Positions 8,960-18,678 of a stretch of 64,000 bases of DNA are shown here, one piece after another (the stretch's first letter is position 1; each line of letters opens with the position of its first letter). Below the pieces are notes generated by a model that saw only the letters and a program-made list of their open reading frames with translations, did not search any database and was not told the origin of the DNA. The DNA is from Pseudomonas sp. Au-Pse12 (GTDB lineage: Bacteria; Pseudomonadota; Gammaproteobacteria; Pseudomonadales; Pseudomonadaceae). The stretch lies in NCBI RefSeq assembly GCF_021341665.1, contig NZ_JAJTTH010000001.1, forward strand, positions 930,001-994,000. Direction: 5' to 3'. A program made the position numbers and the translations under genes.

Positions 8960-10629
8960 GTCAGCGCCTCCACAGCCTTGGGATAGACCCGCTCCTTGAA
9001 CGGCTCCAGGCCGATGCGCTGCAAGGTCTCGACAAAGGCTTCGTCGCTTTCGCGGTAGCGCACGAAGGTGGCGATGATGCGCTCGATCACCTCGGGAATT
9101 TCCTCGGCGCTGAAGGACGGGCCAATCACCTTGCCCAGCGCGCTGTCACGGCCCTTGGCGCCGCCCAGGGTGACCTGGAACCACTCGCTGCCGTTCTTGT
9201 CGACGCCGAGGATGCCGATGTTGCCGATGTGGTGGTGACCGCAGGCATTCATGCAGCCGGAGATGTTCAGGCTGATGTCCCCCAGGTCGTGGAGGTAGTC
9301 CAGGTCGTCGAAACGCTGCTGGATGGCCAGGGTAATCGGCAGCGAGCGGGCGTTGGCCAGGGCGCAGAAATCGCCGCCCGGGCAGGCGATGATATCGGTC
9401 AACAGGCCGACGTTGGCGGTGCCCAGGCCGTGCTCGCAGGCCCGCTGCCAGAGTTCGAACAGCTGCGACTTGGGCACGTCCGGCAGGACGATGTTCTGCT
9501 CATGGGCAATGCGGATCTCACCGAAGCCGTAGTCCTCGGACCAATCGGCCACCGCCTCCATCTGCTGGCCGGTGACGTCACCGGGGGGCGATGCCGGGCC
9601 CGGCTTGGTCGACAGCACCACGCAGGTGTAGCCCGGCACCTTGTGCGGATGCACGTTGCGCGCCACCCAGCGGGCGAAAGCCGGAGACTCGGCCAGGCGG
9701 CTGCCGTACTCCAGGTCGGTGTCCGCCAGGCGCTCGTAGATCGGCGGCACAAAGGCGCTGGCCACCCGTTGGTATTCGTCGTCGGTGAGCTGCGCCGGGC
9801 CGTCCTTGAGGTGCTGCCACTCCTCCTCCACTTCCTGGGCGAAGGCCTCGATGCCCAGGGCCTTGACCAGGATCTTGATCCGCGCCTTGTACTTGTTGTC
9901 GCGCCGGCCGTAGCGGTTGTAGACCCGCAGCACCGCCTCGACATAGGACAGCAGGTGCTGCCAGGGCAAGCCATCGCGGATCTGCAGGCCAAGGATCGGC
10001 GTACGCCCCAGGCCGCCACCGACGATCACCCGCAGCAGCATCTCGCCACTGCGGGCGCGGTACAGGTACAGACCGATGTCGTGCATCATGATCGCCGCGC
10101 GGTCCTGCTTGGCCGAGCAGATGGCGATCTTGAACTTGCGCGGCAGGAACAGGAATTCCGGGTTGATGGTGGACCACTGCCGGAGGATCTCCGCCAGCGG
10201 GCGCGGGTCCAGGTATTCATCGGCGGCGACCCCGGCGAAGGCCTCGGTGGTGATGTTGCGCACACAGTTGCCGGAGGTCTGGATGGCGTGCATCTCGACC
10301 TCGGCCAGGCGCTGCAGGATGTCCGGCACCTGGGCCAGTTCGATCCAGTTGAACTGCAGGTTCTGCCGGGTGGTGAAGTGGCCGTAGCCGCGATCGAAGT
10401 CCCGGGCAATGCTGGCCAGGGTGCGCATCTGCCGCGCACTCAGGGTGCCGTAGGGAATCGCCACCCGCAGCATGTAGGCGTGCTTCTGCATATACAGGCC
10501 GTTCTGCAGGCGCAGGGGCAGGAATTCTTCTTCGCTCAGTTGGCCGCCCATGAAGCGCTCGACCTGATCGCGAAACTGCGCTACCCGCTCAAAGACCAGG
10601 GCCCGGTCATAGTCGTCGTACTGATACAT
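8956..10629 (-). CDS. Nitrite/sulfite reductase (siroheme, 4Fe-4S)
   Basis: 557-residue ferredoxin-type hemoprotein that reduces sulfite to sulfide or nitrite to ammonia. Two pseudo-symmetric ferrodoxin-like/NiSIR repeats are seen; the first has YGHFTTRQNLQFNWI, with the conserved siroheme-binding Arg. The cluster cysteines are in ACPGGDFCALA (Cx5C) and GCMNACGHH (Cx3C), both intact. In Pseudomonas this type serves as the assimilatory CysI-like reductase; the copy beside ccoN4 corresponds to PA4130 (NirA-like). First gene of a two-gene operon with DUF934 and divergent from ccoN. The symbol is left empty because cysI and nirA are both used for this family. Confidence 0.9.
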   Translation of the reverse strand: MYQYDDYDRALVFERVAQFRDQVERFMGGQLSEEEFLPLRLQNGLYMQKHAYMLRVAIPYGTLSARQMRTLASIARDFDRGYGHFTTRQNLQFNWIELAQVPDILQRLAEVEMHAIQTSGNCVRNITTEAFAGVAADEYLDPRPLAEILRQWSTINPEFLFLPRKFKIAICSAKQDRAAIMMHDIGLYLYRARSGEMLLRVIVGGGLGRTPILGLQIRDGLPWQHLLSYVEAVLRVYNRYGRRDNKYKARIKILVKALGIEAFAQEVEEEWQHLKDGPAQLTDDEYQRVASAFVPPIYERLADTDLEYGSRLAESPAFARWVARNVHPHKVPGYTCVVLSTKPGPASPPGDVTGQQMEAVADWSEDYGFGEIRIAHEQNIVLPDVPKSQLFELWQRACEHGLGTANVGLLTDIIACPGGDFCALANARSLPITLAIQQRFDDLDYLHDLGDISLNISGCMNACGHHHIGNIGILGVDKNGSEWFQVTLGGAKGRDSALGKVIGPSFSAEEIPEVIERIIATFVRYRESDEAFVETLQRIGLEPFKERVYPKAVEALT

Positions 10630-10777
10630 ATCCCTACCTCATCGAAGCTGATCGTGCTCTAACGGCGCGTGTGGTGAGGGGGCGACTATGCGCGTACGGC
10701 GCAGAACGTTACAGATTCAGGTAAAAACTAAAAAACCATATCAGCCAACGCTTTGGCGCCGTGGACATGAGGAAAAT

Positions 10778-10791
10778 CTGATCCGTATTAA
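10778..10791 (+). promoter_or_regulatory. Candidate ANR/FNR box upstream of ccoN
   Basis: CTGATCCGTATTAA matches the ANR/FNR consensus TTGAT-N4-ATCAA at 8 of 10 fixed positions. It lies about 105 bases before the ccoN start and about 150 before the reductase start, so it could serve either divergent promoter. Low-oxygen control by ANR would suit a cbb3 oxidase gene. Not proven. Confidence 0.4.
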
Positions 10792-10895
10792 TGCAGTTTT
10801 TCTGAGCCTGTTTTGTTTCCCCGCTGATTCCTACAGTGCACCCCGTGCCAGACCGGGTGGCCTGGCAAGACTTTGCAACCGTGGAAGCATTGACC

Positions 10896-12323
<1,428 letters not shown>

Positions 12324-12337
12324 CCCGAGCCTTGCCC

Positions 12338-12365
12338 GCCGGTCCCAGTGACCGGCGTTTTTTTT
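12338..12365 (+). terminator. Intrinsic terminator between ccoN and the ccoQ-like gene
   Basis: GCCGGTC-CCAGT-GACCGGC followed by G and eight T residues: a strong 7-bp GC stem with a perfect U-tract. It begins 14 bases past the ccoN stop and ends 17 bases before the next start codon, so it should reduce read-through into the ccoQ-like gene. Confidence 0.88.
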
Positions 12366-12382
12366 CAGGGAGCCGATGGCCG

Positions 12383-12601
12383 ATGGATATTCTGTTCAAC
12401 CTGCTGGGGGTGGCGTTTCTCTACCTCTGCATCGAGTACTGCCTGCGCCACCAGAGCGCCAAGAGCCTGGACGACGCCAGCCTGATCCCCTTCGCCGACG
12501 ACCCCGACGTCGCGCGCCGGGTGGAACTGGCCACGGGCAAGAAGGTCAACGCCGTGGCGCCGGAGGAAACCAAGCCGGGCTGGATCAACCTGGACATGTA
12601 A
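12383..12601 (+). CDS. Small membrane protein, CcoQ-like (CcoQ4)
   Basis: 72 residues starting MDILFNLLGVAFLYLCIEYCLR: one N-terminal membrane helix, then a short charged cytoplasmic tail (SLIPFADDPDVARRVE...). Size, topology and position after an orphan ccoN fit the CcoQ/FixQ accessory subunit (the PA4134 position in P. aeruginosa), although the sequence itself is poorly conserved. Ribosome site CAGGGAG lies about 10 bases upstream. A terminator separates it from ccoN, so its expression may be set by read-through or by an unseen promoter. Confidence 0.6.
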   Translation: MDILFNLLGVAFLYLCIEYCLRHQSAKSLDDASLIPFADDPDVARRVELATGKKVNAVAPEETKPGWINLDM

Positions 12602-12620
12602 CCCGTCCCACACCCAGCCC

Positions 12621-12650
12621 CTCCCGCAGGGGCCGGCTTGCCGGCGAAGC
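12621..12650. repeat. Single REP-like hairpin
   Basis: CAGGGGCCGGCTTGCCGGCGAAG is a Pseudomonas REP arm with an internal CCGGC-ttg-GCCGG stem. It sits just after the ccoQ-like gene and may end its transcript. Nothing else is seen up to 12767. Confidence 0.6.
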
Positions 12651-12767
12651 GGCACGTAAGACTTGCGCCATTGCCAAGCGCCAGAAGCCTCGCCTACCAG
12701 GGATACGCTGCCCAGCGGCGCTGATCGTACGGGCGCCAGGCTCCGGCGGCGGGTGGGCAGGCGCTGG

Positions 12768-13556
12768 CTACAGGGCGGAATCCGCGGCGCGCCTGGCAAA
12801 GCGCAGCCGGTACTGACGCGGGGTCAGGCCCGTGGCCTTGCGCAAGGCGCTGCCCAAGTGCGACTGGTGGGCAAAACCACAGTCCTGGGCAATCGCCGCC
12901 AAGGGCAGGTCCGTGCGCTCCAGCTGGCGCCGGGCGGCTTGCACCCGCACCTCGGTGAGCCAGGCATGGGGCGTGATCCCCACCGCACGGCGAAAATCCC
13001 GCAACAGGCGCAGTTCGTTGTGCCCGTAGGTCAGCGCCAGTTGCGCCAGGGACAGCGGCAGCGCGTACTCATCGGCCATCCGTTGCAACACCGGCCCCAG
13101 GTCTGCCGTAGAGCACGGTGTGGCGCGCTCGCCTTGAACCAGGCCGAGAAACCCCAGCGCGCAGTGCTCCAGGGCCAGTTCGTCGCAGTCTTGCGCCAGC
13201 AGCAGGCGCCGGGCCTCGCGCCCCAGGGCCAGGGCGCCGGCATGCCCCGGGCGTTGCCGGCGCTGCTGGCCGGCAATCAGCGGCGCCGCGCCCTGCCAGC
13301 GCAACAACAGGTACTCGCCGCCCAGGGCGGATTCGGAAAACACTTCGATGCCGGCGGGTGTCAGGGCCAGGGTCCCGGGCCAAGTATCGAAATCCTCGCG
13401 CCGGTCGGAATCGATGGCATGCACCCCGCGCTGGCGCTCCAGGGTCACCCCCAGGGTCTGCCACTGCACCGGATCACGGGCGCTGTAGGCGGCGGCCGGC
13501 AACAGTTGCAGCTGCAGTCGCCCCTCCAGCAGACGATGTTCGAGAACCTCGGGCAT
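12768..13556 (-). CDS. AraC-family transcriptional regulator
   Basis: 262 residues from MPEVLEHRLLEG. The C-terminal third (about 165-258) has two helix-turn-helix motifs; the second reads LAAIAQDCGFAHQSHLGSALRKATG, the standard AraC/XylS signature, followed by TPRQYRLRF. The N-terminal half is a cupin-like sensing domain without a recognised ligand. It is transcribed away from the racemase gene with only 78 bases between their starts, so the racemase is the likely target. The start at 13556 is preferred to one at 13580 because of family alignment; this is not certain. Confidence 0.85.
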   Translation of the reverse strand: MPEVLEHRLLEGRLQLQLLPAAAYSARDPVQWQTLGVTLERQRGVHAIDSDRREDFDTWPGTLALTPAGIEVFSESALGGEYLLLRWQGAAPLIAGQQRRQRPGHAGALALGREARRLLLAQDCDELALEHCALGFLGLVQGERATPCSTADLGPVLQRMADEYALPLSLAQLALTYGHNELRLLRDFRRAVGITPHAWLTEVRVQAARRQLERTDLPLAAIAQDCGFAHQSHLGSALRKATGLTPRQYRLRFARRAADSAL

Positions 13557-13634
13557 GTGAAATTTCCTGATAGATCGCAAGCTTTAGCGAGACCACACTG
13601 CGGCTCACTCACCCACACCACAGAGGAGTTGCCC

Positions 13635-14360
13635 ATGCGCACCATCGGCCTGATTGGCGGCATGAGCTGGGAGTCCAGCGCCGAATACTATCGCCTGATC
13701 AATCAGCAGGTTCGTGACCGGCTGGGGCCGCTGCGTTCCGCGCGGCTGCTAATGTACAGCGTCGACTTCGGGCCTGTCGAACAGGCCCAGCATGCCGGAC
13801 GCTGGGACCAGGCGGCCGCCATCCTGGTGGACGCGGCCCTGCGCCTGCAGGACGGCGGCGCCGAGTGCGTGGTGCTCTGTACCAACACCATGCACAAGGT
13901 GGCGCAGCAGATTCAGGCGGCCATCAGCGTGCCCTTTCTGCACATCGCCGACCCCACCGCGCAAGCGGCAGTGGACGCCGGCACCCTGCACGTCGGCCTC
14001 TTGGGCACCGGCTTCACCATGGAAGAAACCTTCCTGAAGGAGCGCCTGGCACAACGCGGGCTCAGCGTGCTGGTGCCTGATGAACAGCAGCGCCAGGCAG
14101 TGCACCGGATCATCTACCAGGAGCTGTGCGTGGGCGTCATCAGCGAGGCTTCGCGTCGGGTGTACCAGCAAGTGATCGACACGCTCCAGGCCCGGGGCGC
14201 CCAGGCGATCATCCTCGGCTGCACGGAAATCGGCCTGCTGCTCAAACCCGAGCACAGCCCCCTGCCCCTGCTCGACACCACCGAGCTGCATGCCCGGGCG
14301 GCGGTGGCCTTTGCCCTCGCGGACGACAGCCCCCACTCCGGATCGGCACCGGCCCTGTAG
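13635..14360 (+). CDS. Aspartate/glutamate racemase family protein
   Basis: 241 residues starting MRTIGLIGGMSWESSAEYYRLIN, the signature N-terminus of PLP-independent Asp/Glu racemases (YgeA/RacX type). The two catalytic cysteines are present: VVLCTNTMHK at about residue 82 and IILGCTEIGLLL at about 196, so it should be active. Broad-specificity amino acid racemase is the likely role. Divergent from the AraC gene at 12768 and probably controlled by it. GAGG precedes the ATG at good spacing. Confidence 0.88.
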   Translation: MRTIGLIGGMSWESSAEYYRLINQQVRDRLGPLRSARLLMYSVDFGPVEQAQHAGRWDQAAAILVDAALRLQDGGAECVVLCTNTMHKVAQQIQAAISVPFLHIADPTAQAAVDAGTLHVGLLGTGFTMEETFLKERLAQRGLSVLVPDEQQRQAVHRIIYQELCVGVISEASRRVYQQVIDTLQARGAQAIILGCTEIGLLLKPEHSPLPLLDTTELHARAAVAFALADDSPHSGSAPAL

Positions 14361-14393
14361 CCGCTGTCGAGCCAAGGCGAGGCTGCGGCTACA
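14356..14393. repeat. Inverted repeat at the 3' end of the racemase gene
   Basis: TGTAGCCGCTGTCGAGCC and GGCTGCGGCTACA are complementary across a short loop. This GTAGCCGCTG... hairpin is a recurrent intergenic element in Pseudomonas genomes. It overlaps the racemase stop codon and lies between two convergent genes, where it can act as a two-way transcription stop. Confidence 0.6.
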
Positions 14394-14406
14394 AGGAAGC
14401 GCGGGT

Positions 14407-14925
14407 TCAGGCGCAGCGGCGCAGCCGTGCCATGCTCAGCACGTCAACGAATTGCCCGCCACGGATGGCGTAGTCGCGCAGTCGGCCTTCGGTTTCGAAG
14501 CCGAATTTCTGGTACAGCGCAATCGCGGCCTGGTTGTCGACATACACCGTCAGTTCGACCCGGCGCAGGTTCATCCAGTTGTCGGCAACCTCCAGCACCG
14601 CCGCCAGCAGACGGCTGCCGATGCCTTGGCCCTGCCAGCTCGGGGACACGCCCATGGCCACATCCGCACAATGGGCGCGGCGTACCCGTGCCACCTGGTT
14701 CAGGCTGCAATTGCCGATCACCAAACCCTGATGCAGAGCAACCAGAGCCACCCGCCCTTCGTTGTCCTGCCCCAGCACTACCCGCTTGCGCCACAGCTCG
14801 GGGGACTGGTAAGGCAGTTGCAGGGTCTGGGCAGCCACGCTGGGTTCGCTGTACAGCGCGGTAAGGCCATCGATATGGGCTTCGGTGCAGCGCTCGATGA
14901 CGATGGAGGGTTGGGCGTTGGGCAT
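14407..14925 (-). CDS. GNAT-family N-acetyltransferase
   Basis: 172 residues from MPNAQPSIVIERCTEAH. The acetyl-CoA-binding motif A is visible as ADVAMGVSPSWQGQGIGSRLL (V-x-x-x-x-Q-G-x-G pattern), followed by motif B with YVDNQAAIALYQKFGFETEGRLRDYAI and a final strand. Closest in layout to the YhhY/PhnO-type small-molecule or protein acetyltransferases. The substrate cannot be told. A longer start at 14994 gives an N-terminus outside the fold. Convergent with the racemase gene. Confidence 0.85.
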   Translation of the reverse strand: MPNAQPSIVIERCTEAHIDGLTALYSEPSVAAQTLQLPYQSPELWRKRVVLGQDNEGRVALVALHQGLVIGNCSLNQVARVRRAHCADVAMGVSPSWQGQGIGSRLLAAVLEVADNWMNLRRVELTVYVDNQAAIALYQKFGFETEGRLRDYAIRGGQFVDVLSMARLRRCA

Positions 14926-15018
14926 GGCGACGTCGTCCTTGAAGTTGAAGTGACCAGGGAGTGTAAGGGCATGAATACGACGCTGGCGAGACACTCAAGC
15001 ACAGGGCCAGAACAGCGC

Positions 15019-16971
15019 TCAAACACCGTCGCCCAGCGACCTGTGCGATGGAGCGTGCTGTCGACGCAGATCCTCGGCATAGCGTGCAGGTGACAGCCAT
15101 TGCAAAACCAGGCGTTGCAAGGCATCTGGCAATGCCAGGTAGCGAAACAACCCCGGGTTCAAGGTTTCTAGCGGGGCCAGATGCAATGCCGACAGATAGA
15201 AGCGCACATCACGCAGGCACTCGTAAGGACGCAGGCCGCCAATGCGCATGACCGACTTATCCTTGCCCGTTCCGAACGCTGCATTGATGCAACGCTTGAG
15301 GGTCGCTGCCTCGATCTCCCCCTCCGCACTGGCAGCGCTCAAGGCAGCTTGCAGAATCTCGCTCAAGCGTTGCAACGGATTGCACAGGTACTCAAGGGGG
15401 TGTTCACAGTGAGCGAGGATGTAGCGGTTGTATTGGTGGATCATGATGAGCGCCGCATCCGTGCCCATCGGGCTCAGGGTACGCGTACAGCGGCCGAATG
15501 GGGTTTCATAGGCAATCCGGTGACGGATGTCCCGCTGATTGACACAGTCATCGAGAATCGCCTCCAGCTTGTCCGTGGCATGGGGCTGGAACCCTGGGTC
15601 GTACTTGTATTTAAAGGCATAGACGAAGGCAAGGAGCTCCATCGCCAGCCACCCCAGGTGATGCTGGGCGTGATAGGTATCCAACAGCATCTTGAGCGCC
15701 TTGATCTGCTGTTGAGCCGCCACTGCAAGCAGTTGCTCACGCTGCTGCCCTTCGGTTTGTGCAGCCTCGACCAGGGGCCTGAGGGCCAACGCGGCCTTTG
15801 CGAGCGCCTCCTCACCGAGAAGCCGCTGAATCAGGGTCAAGGAAGAAGAAAAGATCGCGTTGAGCAGGAACAGCGACAACGGCATGTCCTGGAACAGTGC
15901 CAGCCAGTGCTCCCGGTCTGCCCCGTATCTCCTAACCAACACCTGGACACTGTTTTCGACCCGTTGCAGCCGGCGCCCGACATCAAGGTCACTCTTGATC
16001 TGCTCCAGCAAGACATAGGCATGGAACTGCCCGGCATTGTGCTCGATCAGGCTGCGAGTCGCCTCTGAGCGCCCTACTTGCCTGGCGTGTTGCGACAGAA
16101 AGTCACCGGGCTCCACATGCCTGATCCGGGCTTTGAAAAGGCTCACCAGGGTGCCGAACTGCAAGCTCGGCGAGCCTCCGCCAACCCTGGCATCACACCT
16201 GGCCTGCCGATAAAGGTTGCGGTGTACTTCATGCAACTCATCCGGCAGCACCGGTCTGGGCTCCGGCAACGACCAGCGACCCGCGGCATGCAGCACCTTG
16301 GCACCTTCGAGCAACTGCTCCAGGTGCTGGATGACGGCCTGGGCTTTCTTCAGCGGTCGACCCAATGCCAGCTCCAACGCCTTCAAGGGCGCATCGACCG
16401 AGGTTCTAGCGGGAAACGAATCATGACGAATCAGGCGCCCCAAGCATCGCAGGAACTGCAAGACAGCCGCCTGCGCCCTTTGCTGGGGAATTTTCAAGCC
16501 CTGCGTGACCTGTAGCAGGGACGCCTCCAGGCTCGCCAGAATGGCCTCCCGGGTCGCCACCGGGTCACCGAACAGCCGGTCCCCATAGCACTCGTGGCAA
16601 CGTGCCAGATAGCGCAATGGGATCGAACCCTGCTCGTTCTCCAGCGCGTCCTCGAACATCTGCTCAAGCTGTGGCCACACGATCAGCCAGAAATACAAGT
16701 GCGCAGCACCTACGTCCTTGTCGGGAAACAGGGCCACAAACCCCAGGTGCTTGTGAATCTCCCGCACATTACCCAGCACCGGGGTCAGCAGCGGATCATC
16801 GGCCCCGCCCGTCATTCGCCGTGTCACTACGTCAAGCATTGCCGCCTCACGCTTCTGGCGCTGCTCCAGGCTCTGGCCCTGCCGTGGCAAGGGCTCCTTC
16901 GACCTTTTGAACACTGCACGTTCGTAAAACAGCTCGATGACTTCGTGAAACTTGGGAATCCTGTTAATCAA
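15019..16971 (-). CDS. Unrecognised 650-residue, mainly helical protein
   Basis: I do not recognise a family. The protein is cytoplasmic by sequence (no signal peptide, no membrane segment) and almost entirely alpha-helical, rich in Leu, Gln and Arg, with several pieces that look like tandem helical repeats (RLQRVENSVQVLVRRY, ALRPLVEAAQTEGQQREQ). Two cysteine-containing spots occur (YLARCHECYGDRLF, and CVNQRDIRHRI later). The start is a TTG at 16971 behind GGAGG about 11 bases upstream; the first ATG in frame is 44 codons later. It stands alone between the GNAT gene and a small rightward gene. A structural or regulatory role is as likely as an enzymatic one. Confidence 0.6.
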   Translation of the reverse strand: MINRIPKFHEVIELFYERAVFKRSKEPLPRQGQSLEQRQKREAAMLDVVTRRMTGGADDPLLTPVLGNVREIHKHLGFVALFPDKDVGAAHLYFWLIVWPQLEQMFEDALENEQGSIPLRYLARCHECYGDRLFGDPVATREAILASLEASLLQVTQGLKIPQQRAQAAVLQFLRCLGRLIRHDSFPARTSVDAPLKALELALGRPLKKAQAVIQHLEQLLEGAKVLHAAGRWSLPEPRPVLPDELHEVHRNLYRQARCDARVGGGSPSLQFGTLVSLFKARIRHVEPGDFLSQHARQVGRSEATRSLIEHNAGQFHAYVLLEQIKSDLDVGRRLQRVENSVQVLVRRYGADREHWLALFQDMPLSLFLLNAIFSSSLTLIQRLLGEEALAKAALALRPLVEAAQTEGQQREQLLAVAAQQQIKALKMLLDTYHAQHHLGWLAMELLAFVYAFKYKYDPGFQPHATDKLEAILDDCVNQRDIRHRIAYETPFGRCTRTLSPMGTDAALIMIHQYNRYILAHCEHPLEYLCNPLQRLSEILQAALSAASAEGEIEAATLKRCINAAFGTGKDKSVMRIGGLRPYECLRDVRFYLSALHLAPLETLNPGLFRYLALPDALQRLVLQWLSPARYAEDLRRQHAPSHRSLGDGV

Positions 16972-17168
16972 ACCGCACCCACCCTCCGTTGTTCTGCGCC
17001 CATCCTGAGAGGTTCGTCGTGGCGCTACAAGATTTTCCCGTCATCCCCTCGTTGAATTGCGCAAACCGGGGCGTGGTCACCGATTAACGTGTCGGGCCTC
17101 CGAGGTCAGTCACAAACCGCCTCGGTGGACCCCATCCACTGAACAAGCCATGCACAAGGAACCACCCG

Positions 17169-17564
17169 ATGTCCTACAAAGATGACAACGACGCATTTGA
17201 GCTGAAACAACGGCAAATCGACGCCATGGAACAAGCATTGCTTGTGGCCCGTGGCATGTCCCGGGCTGAAGCAGCCGAGATCGTGGCAGAGCGCAAGCGC
17301 CTGCAAGACGCCTACGCCGGGGACCCAGGCGTTAACCCGGCGCCAGGCGTATGGATCAACCCAGAGGGCGAGGACCTTGAGGGTGACGTGCCGGCAGACC
17401 GGCAGGAGGCCATCAAGGCCAACGCCATCGCCAAAGACCTGCTCGGCGACGAGTTCAGCACCGACACCCAGTGGAACATCGCCCACTTCCCCGACAGCAA
17501 GAGCAGCACCGCCGAAATACACGACTCCTGGGAGGATTTCATGATCCCTGACACCAAGGCATGA
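17169..17564 (+). CDS. Small acidic hypothetical protein
   Basis: 131 residues starting MSYKDDNDAFELKQRQIDAMEQALLVARGMS. Acidic and hydrophilic, without signal peptide or membrane helix. The first 50 residues form a charged helix; the middle is Pro/Gly-rich (GDPGVNPAPGVWINPEGEDL) and the C-terminus acidic. No family recognised. It is alone between two leftward genes, and the 197 bases upstream (16972-17168) hold no other feature I can support. Confidence 0.55.
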   Translation: MSYKDDNDAFELKQRQIDAMEQALLVARGMSRAEAAEIVAERKRLQDAYAGDPGVNPAPGVWINPEGEDLEGDVPADRQEAIKANAIAKDLLGDEFSTDTQWNIAHFPDSKSSTAEIHDSWEDFMIPDTKA

Positions 17565-17630
17565 ACCTGAGTGCCCGGTCCGGACAGCGCCAGGCGTTCG
17601 GACCGGGACACTCCCACGAAGCGGCTCGCC

Positions 17631-18608
17631 TCAAACAAACCAGTCCTGGCGCTCGCTGAAGGTGTTGAGAATCAGCTCCACCAGTTGCTGCACCTGTTCC
17701 TCCTGCTCCACCCGGGCATTCACCGCCAGCCAGGCGCGGCGCTGCATGCTGTCCTTGAACAGCCCCGGCAAGGCGGTCAGGCCGCGGTCGAAGTGGCTCA
17801 TGTACTGCGGCAGCAGGCCAATGCAGGCGCTGCAGCGGATCATTTCCAGCATCAGTTCATAGGAATGCACCTGCACCACGCCGGCCAGGCGCTGTTCCAC
17901 CAGGCTGTTCCAGGGCTGGAACGGCTCCACCTGACGGTCGTGCTGCCACTGCACCAGCATGTAGTCCGCCAGGTCAGCCAGGCTGTCGGGCCGTGCGGCG
18001 ACCCGCGAGTAACGCTTGGCGATGTGCGGCAGGTAATCGATGCGCGCCAGGGGCATAGGTTCGCGAGTGGCGAAGCTGGGGCCCGGCAGCGGTGAGTCCT
18101 CGGCCGCCAGCCACAGCACCAGGTCGGCGCTCAGGGCCTGCAGGGACAGGTCGCTGTCGATGGAGATGATCTCCAGGCGCGCGCTGGCGTTGCGCCGCAG
18201 CAAGGCGATCAGGTCGCGCCCGAGGATGTCGTGGAGGATGGTTTGCGCCACGGCCAGGCGAATCAGCGGCTGTTCCACCACCGGCAGCCGGCGCTGGTGC
18301 GCCAGGGCCAGCAGCTGGCCCTGCAGTTGCAGGCCTTCGCGGCTCAGGCTCAGGACATTGCCCTGATAGCAGAACAACGAACGCCGCAGGTGCTCTTCCA
18401 GCAGCGCCAGTTGCTTGCGCAACAGGGTGGCCTTGATGTTCAGGCTGCGCGCCGCCTGCATGAAGCAGCCGCAACGGGCACTGACCAGAAAGTACTGGGC
18501 GACCTCCGGATCGATCCCGGCGGCCAGGGCCAGCCAGGCCTCGCGGGGTTCCTGAGGCGCGATGTACGGCGCAAAGCCCTGGAGTGGAGCAGGTTCGAGA
18601 AATGACAT
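17631..18608 (-). CDS. LysR-type transcriptional regulator at the pdt-like locus
   Basis: 325 residues, slightly longer than a standard LysR regulator because of about 30 extra N-terminal residues (MSFLEPAPLQGF...). The winged helix at about 38-95 contains FLVSARCGCFMQAARSLNIKATLLRKQLALLEEHL, a clear though divergent LysR helix-turn-helix, followed by the periplasmic-binding-protein-like effector domain (IRLAVAQTILHDIL onward). It is the last gene of the long leftward block and corresponds in position to PA0701 next to the P. aeruginosa pdt genes. It may regulate that block. Confidence 0.8.
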   Translation of the reverse strand: MSFLEPAPLQGFAPYIAPQEPREAWLALAAGIDPEVAQYFLVSARCGCFMQAARSLNIKATLLRKQLALLEEHLRRSLFCYQGNVLSLSREGLQLQGQLLALAHQRRLPVVEQPLIRLAVAQTILHDILGRDLIALLRRNASARLEIISIDSDLSLQALSADLVLWLAAEDSPLPGPSFATREPMPLARIDYLPHIAKRYSRVAARPDSLADLADYMLVQWQHDRQVEPFQPWNSLVEQRLAGVVQVHSYELMLEMIRCSACIGLLPQYMSHFDRGLTALPGLFKDSMQRRAWLAVNARVEQEEQVQQLVELILNTFSERQDWFV

Positions 18609-18678
18609 CGGTGACTCCCTGTCTTGTTGATTGTTGCTTCCTTGACTGGCCAGCCCGCGCCTACAGGGGCGACCCTGC

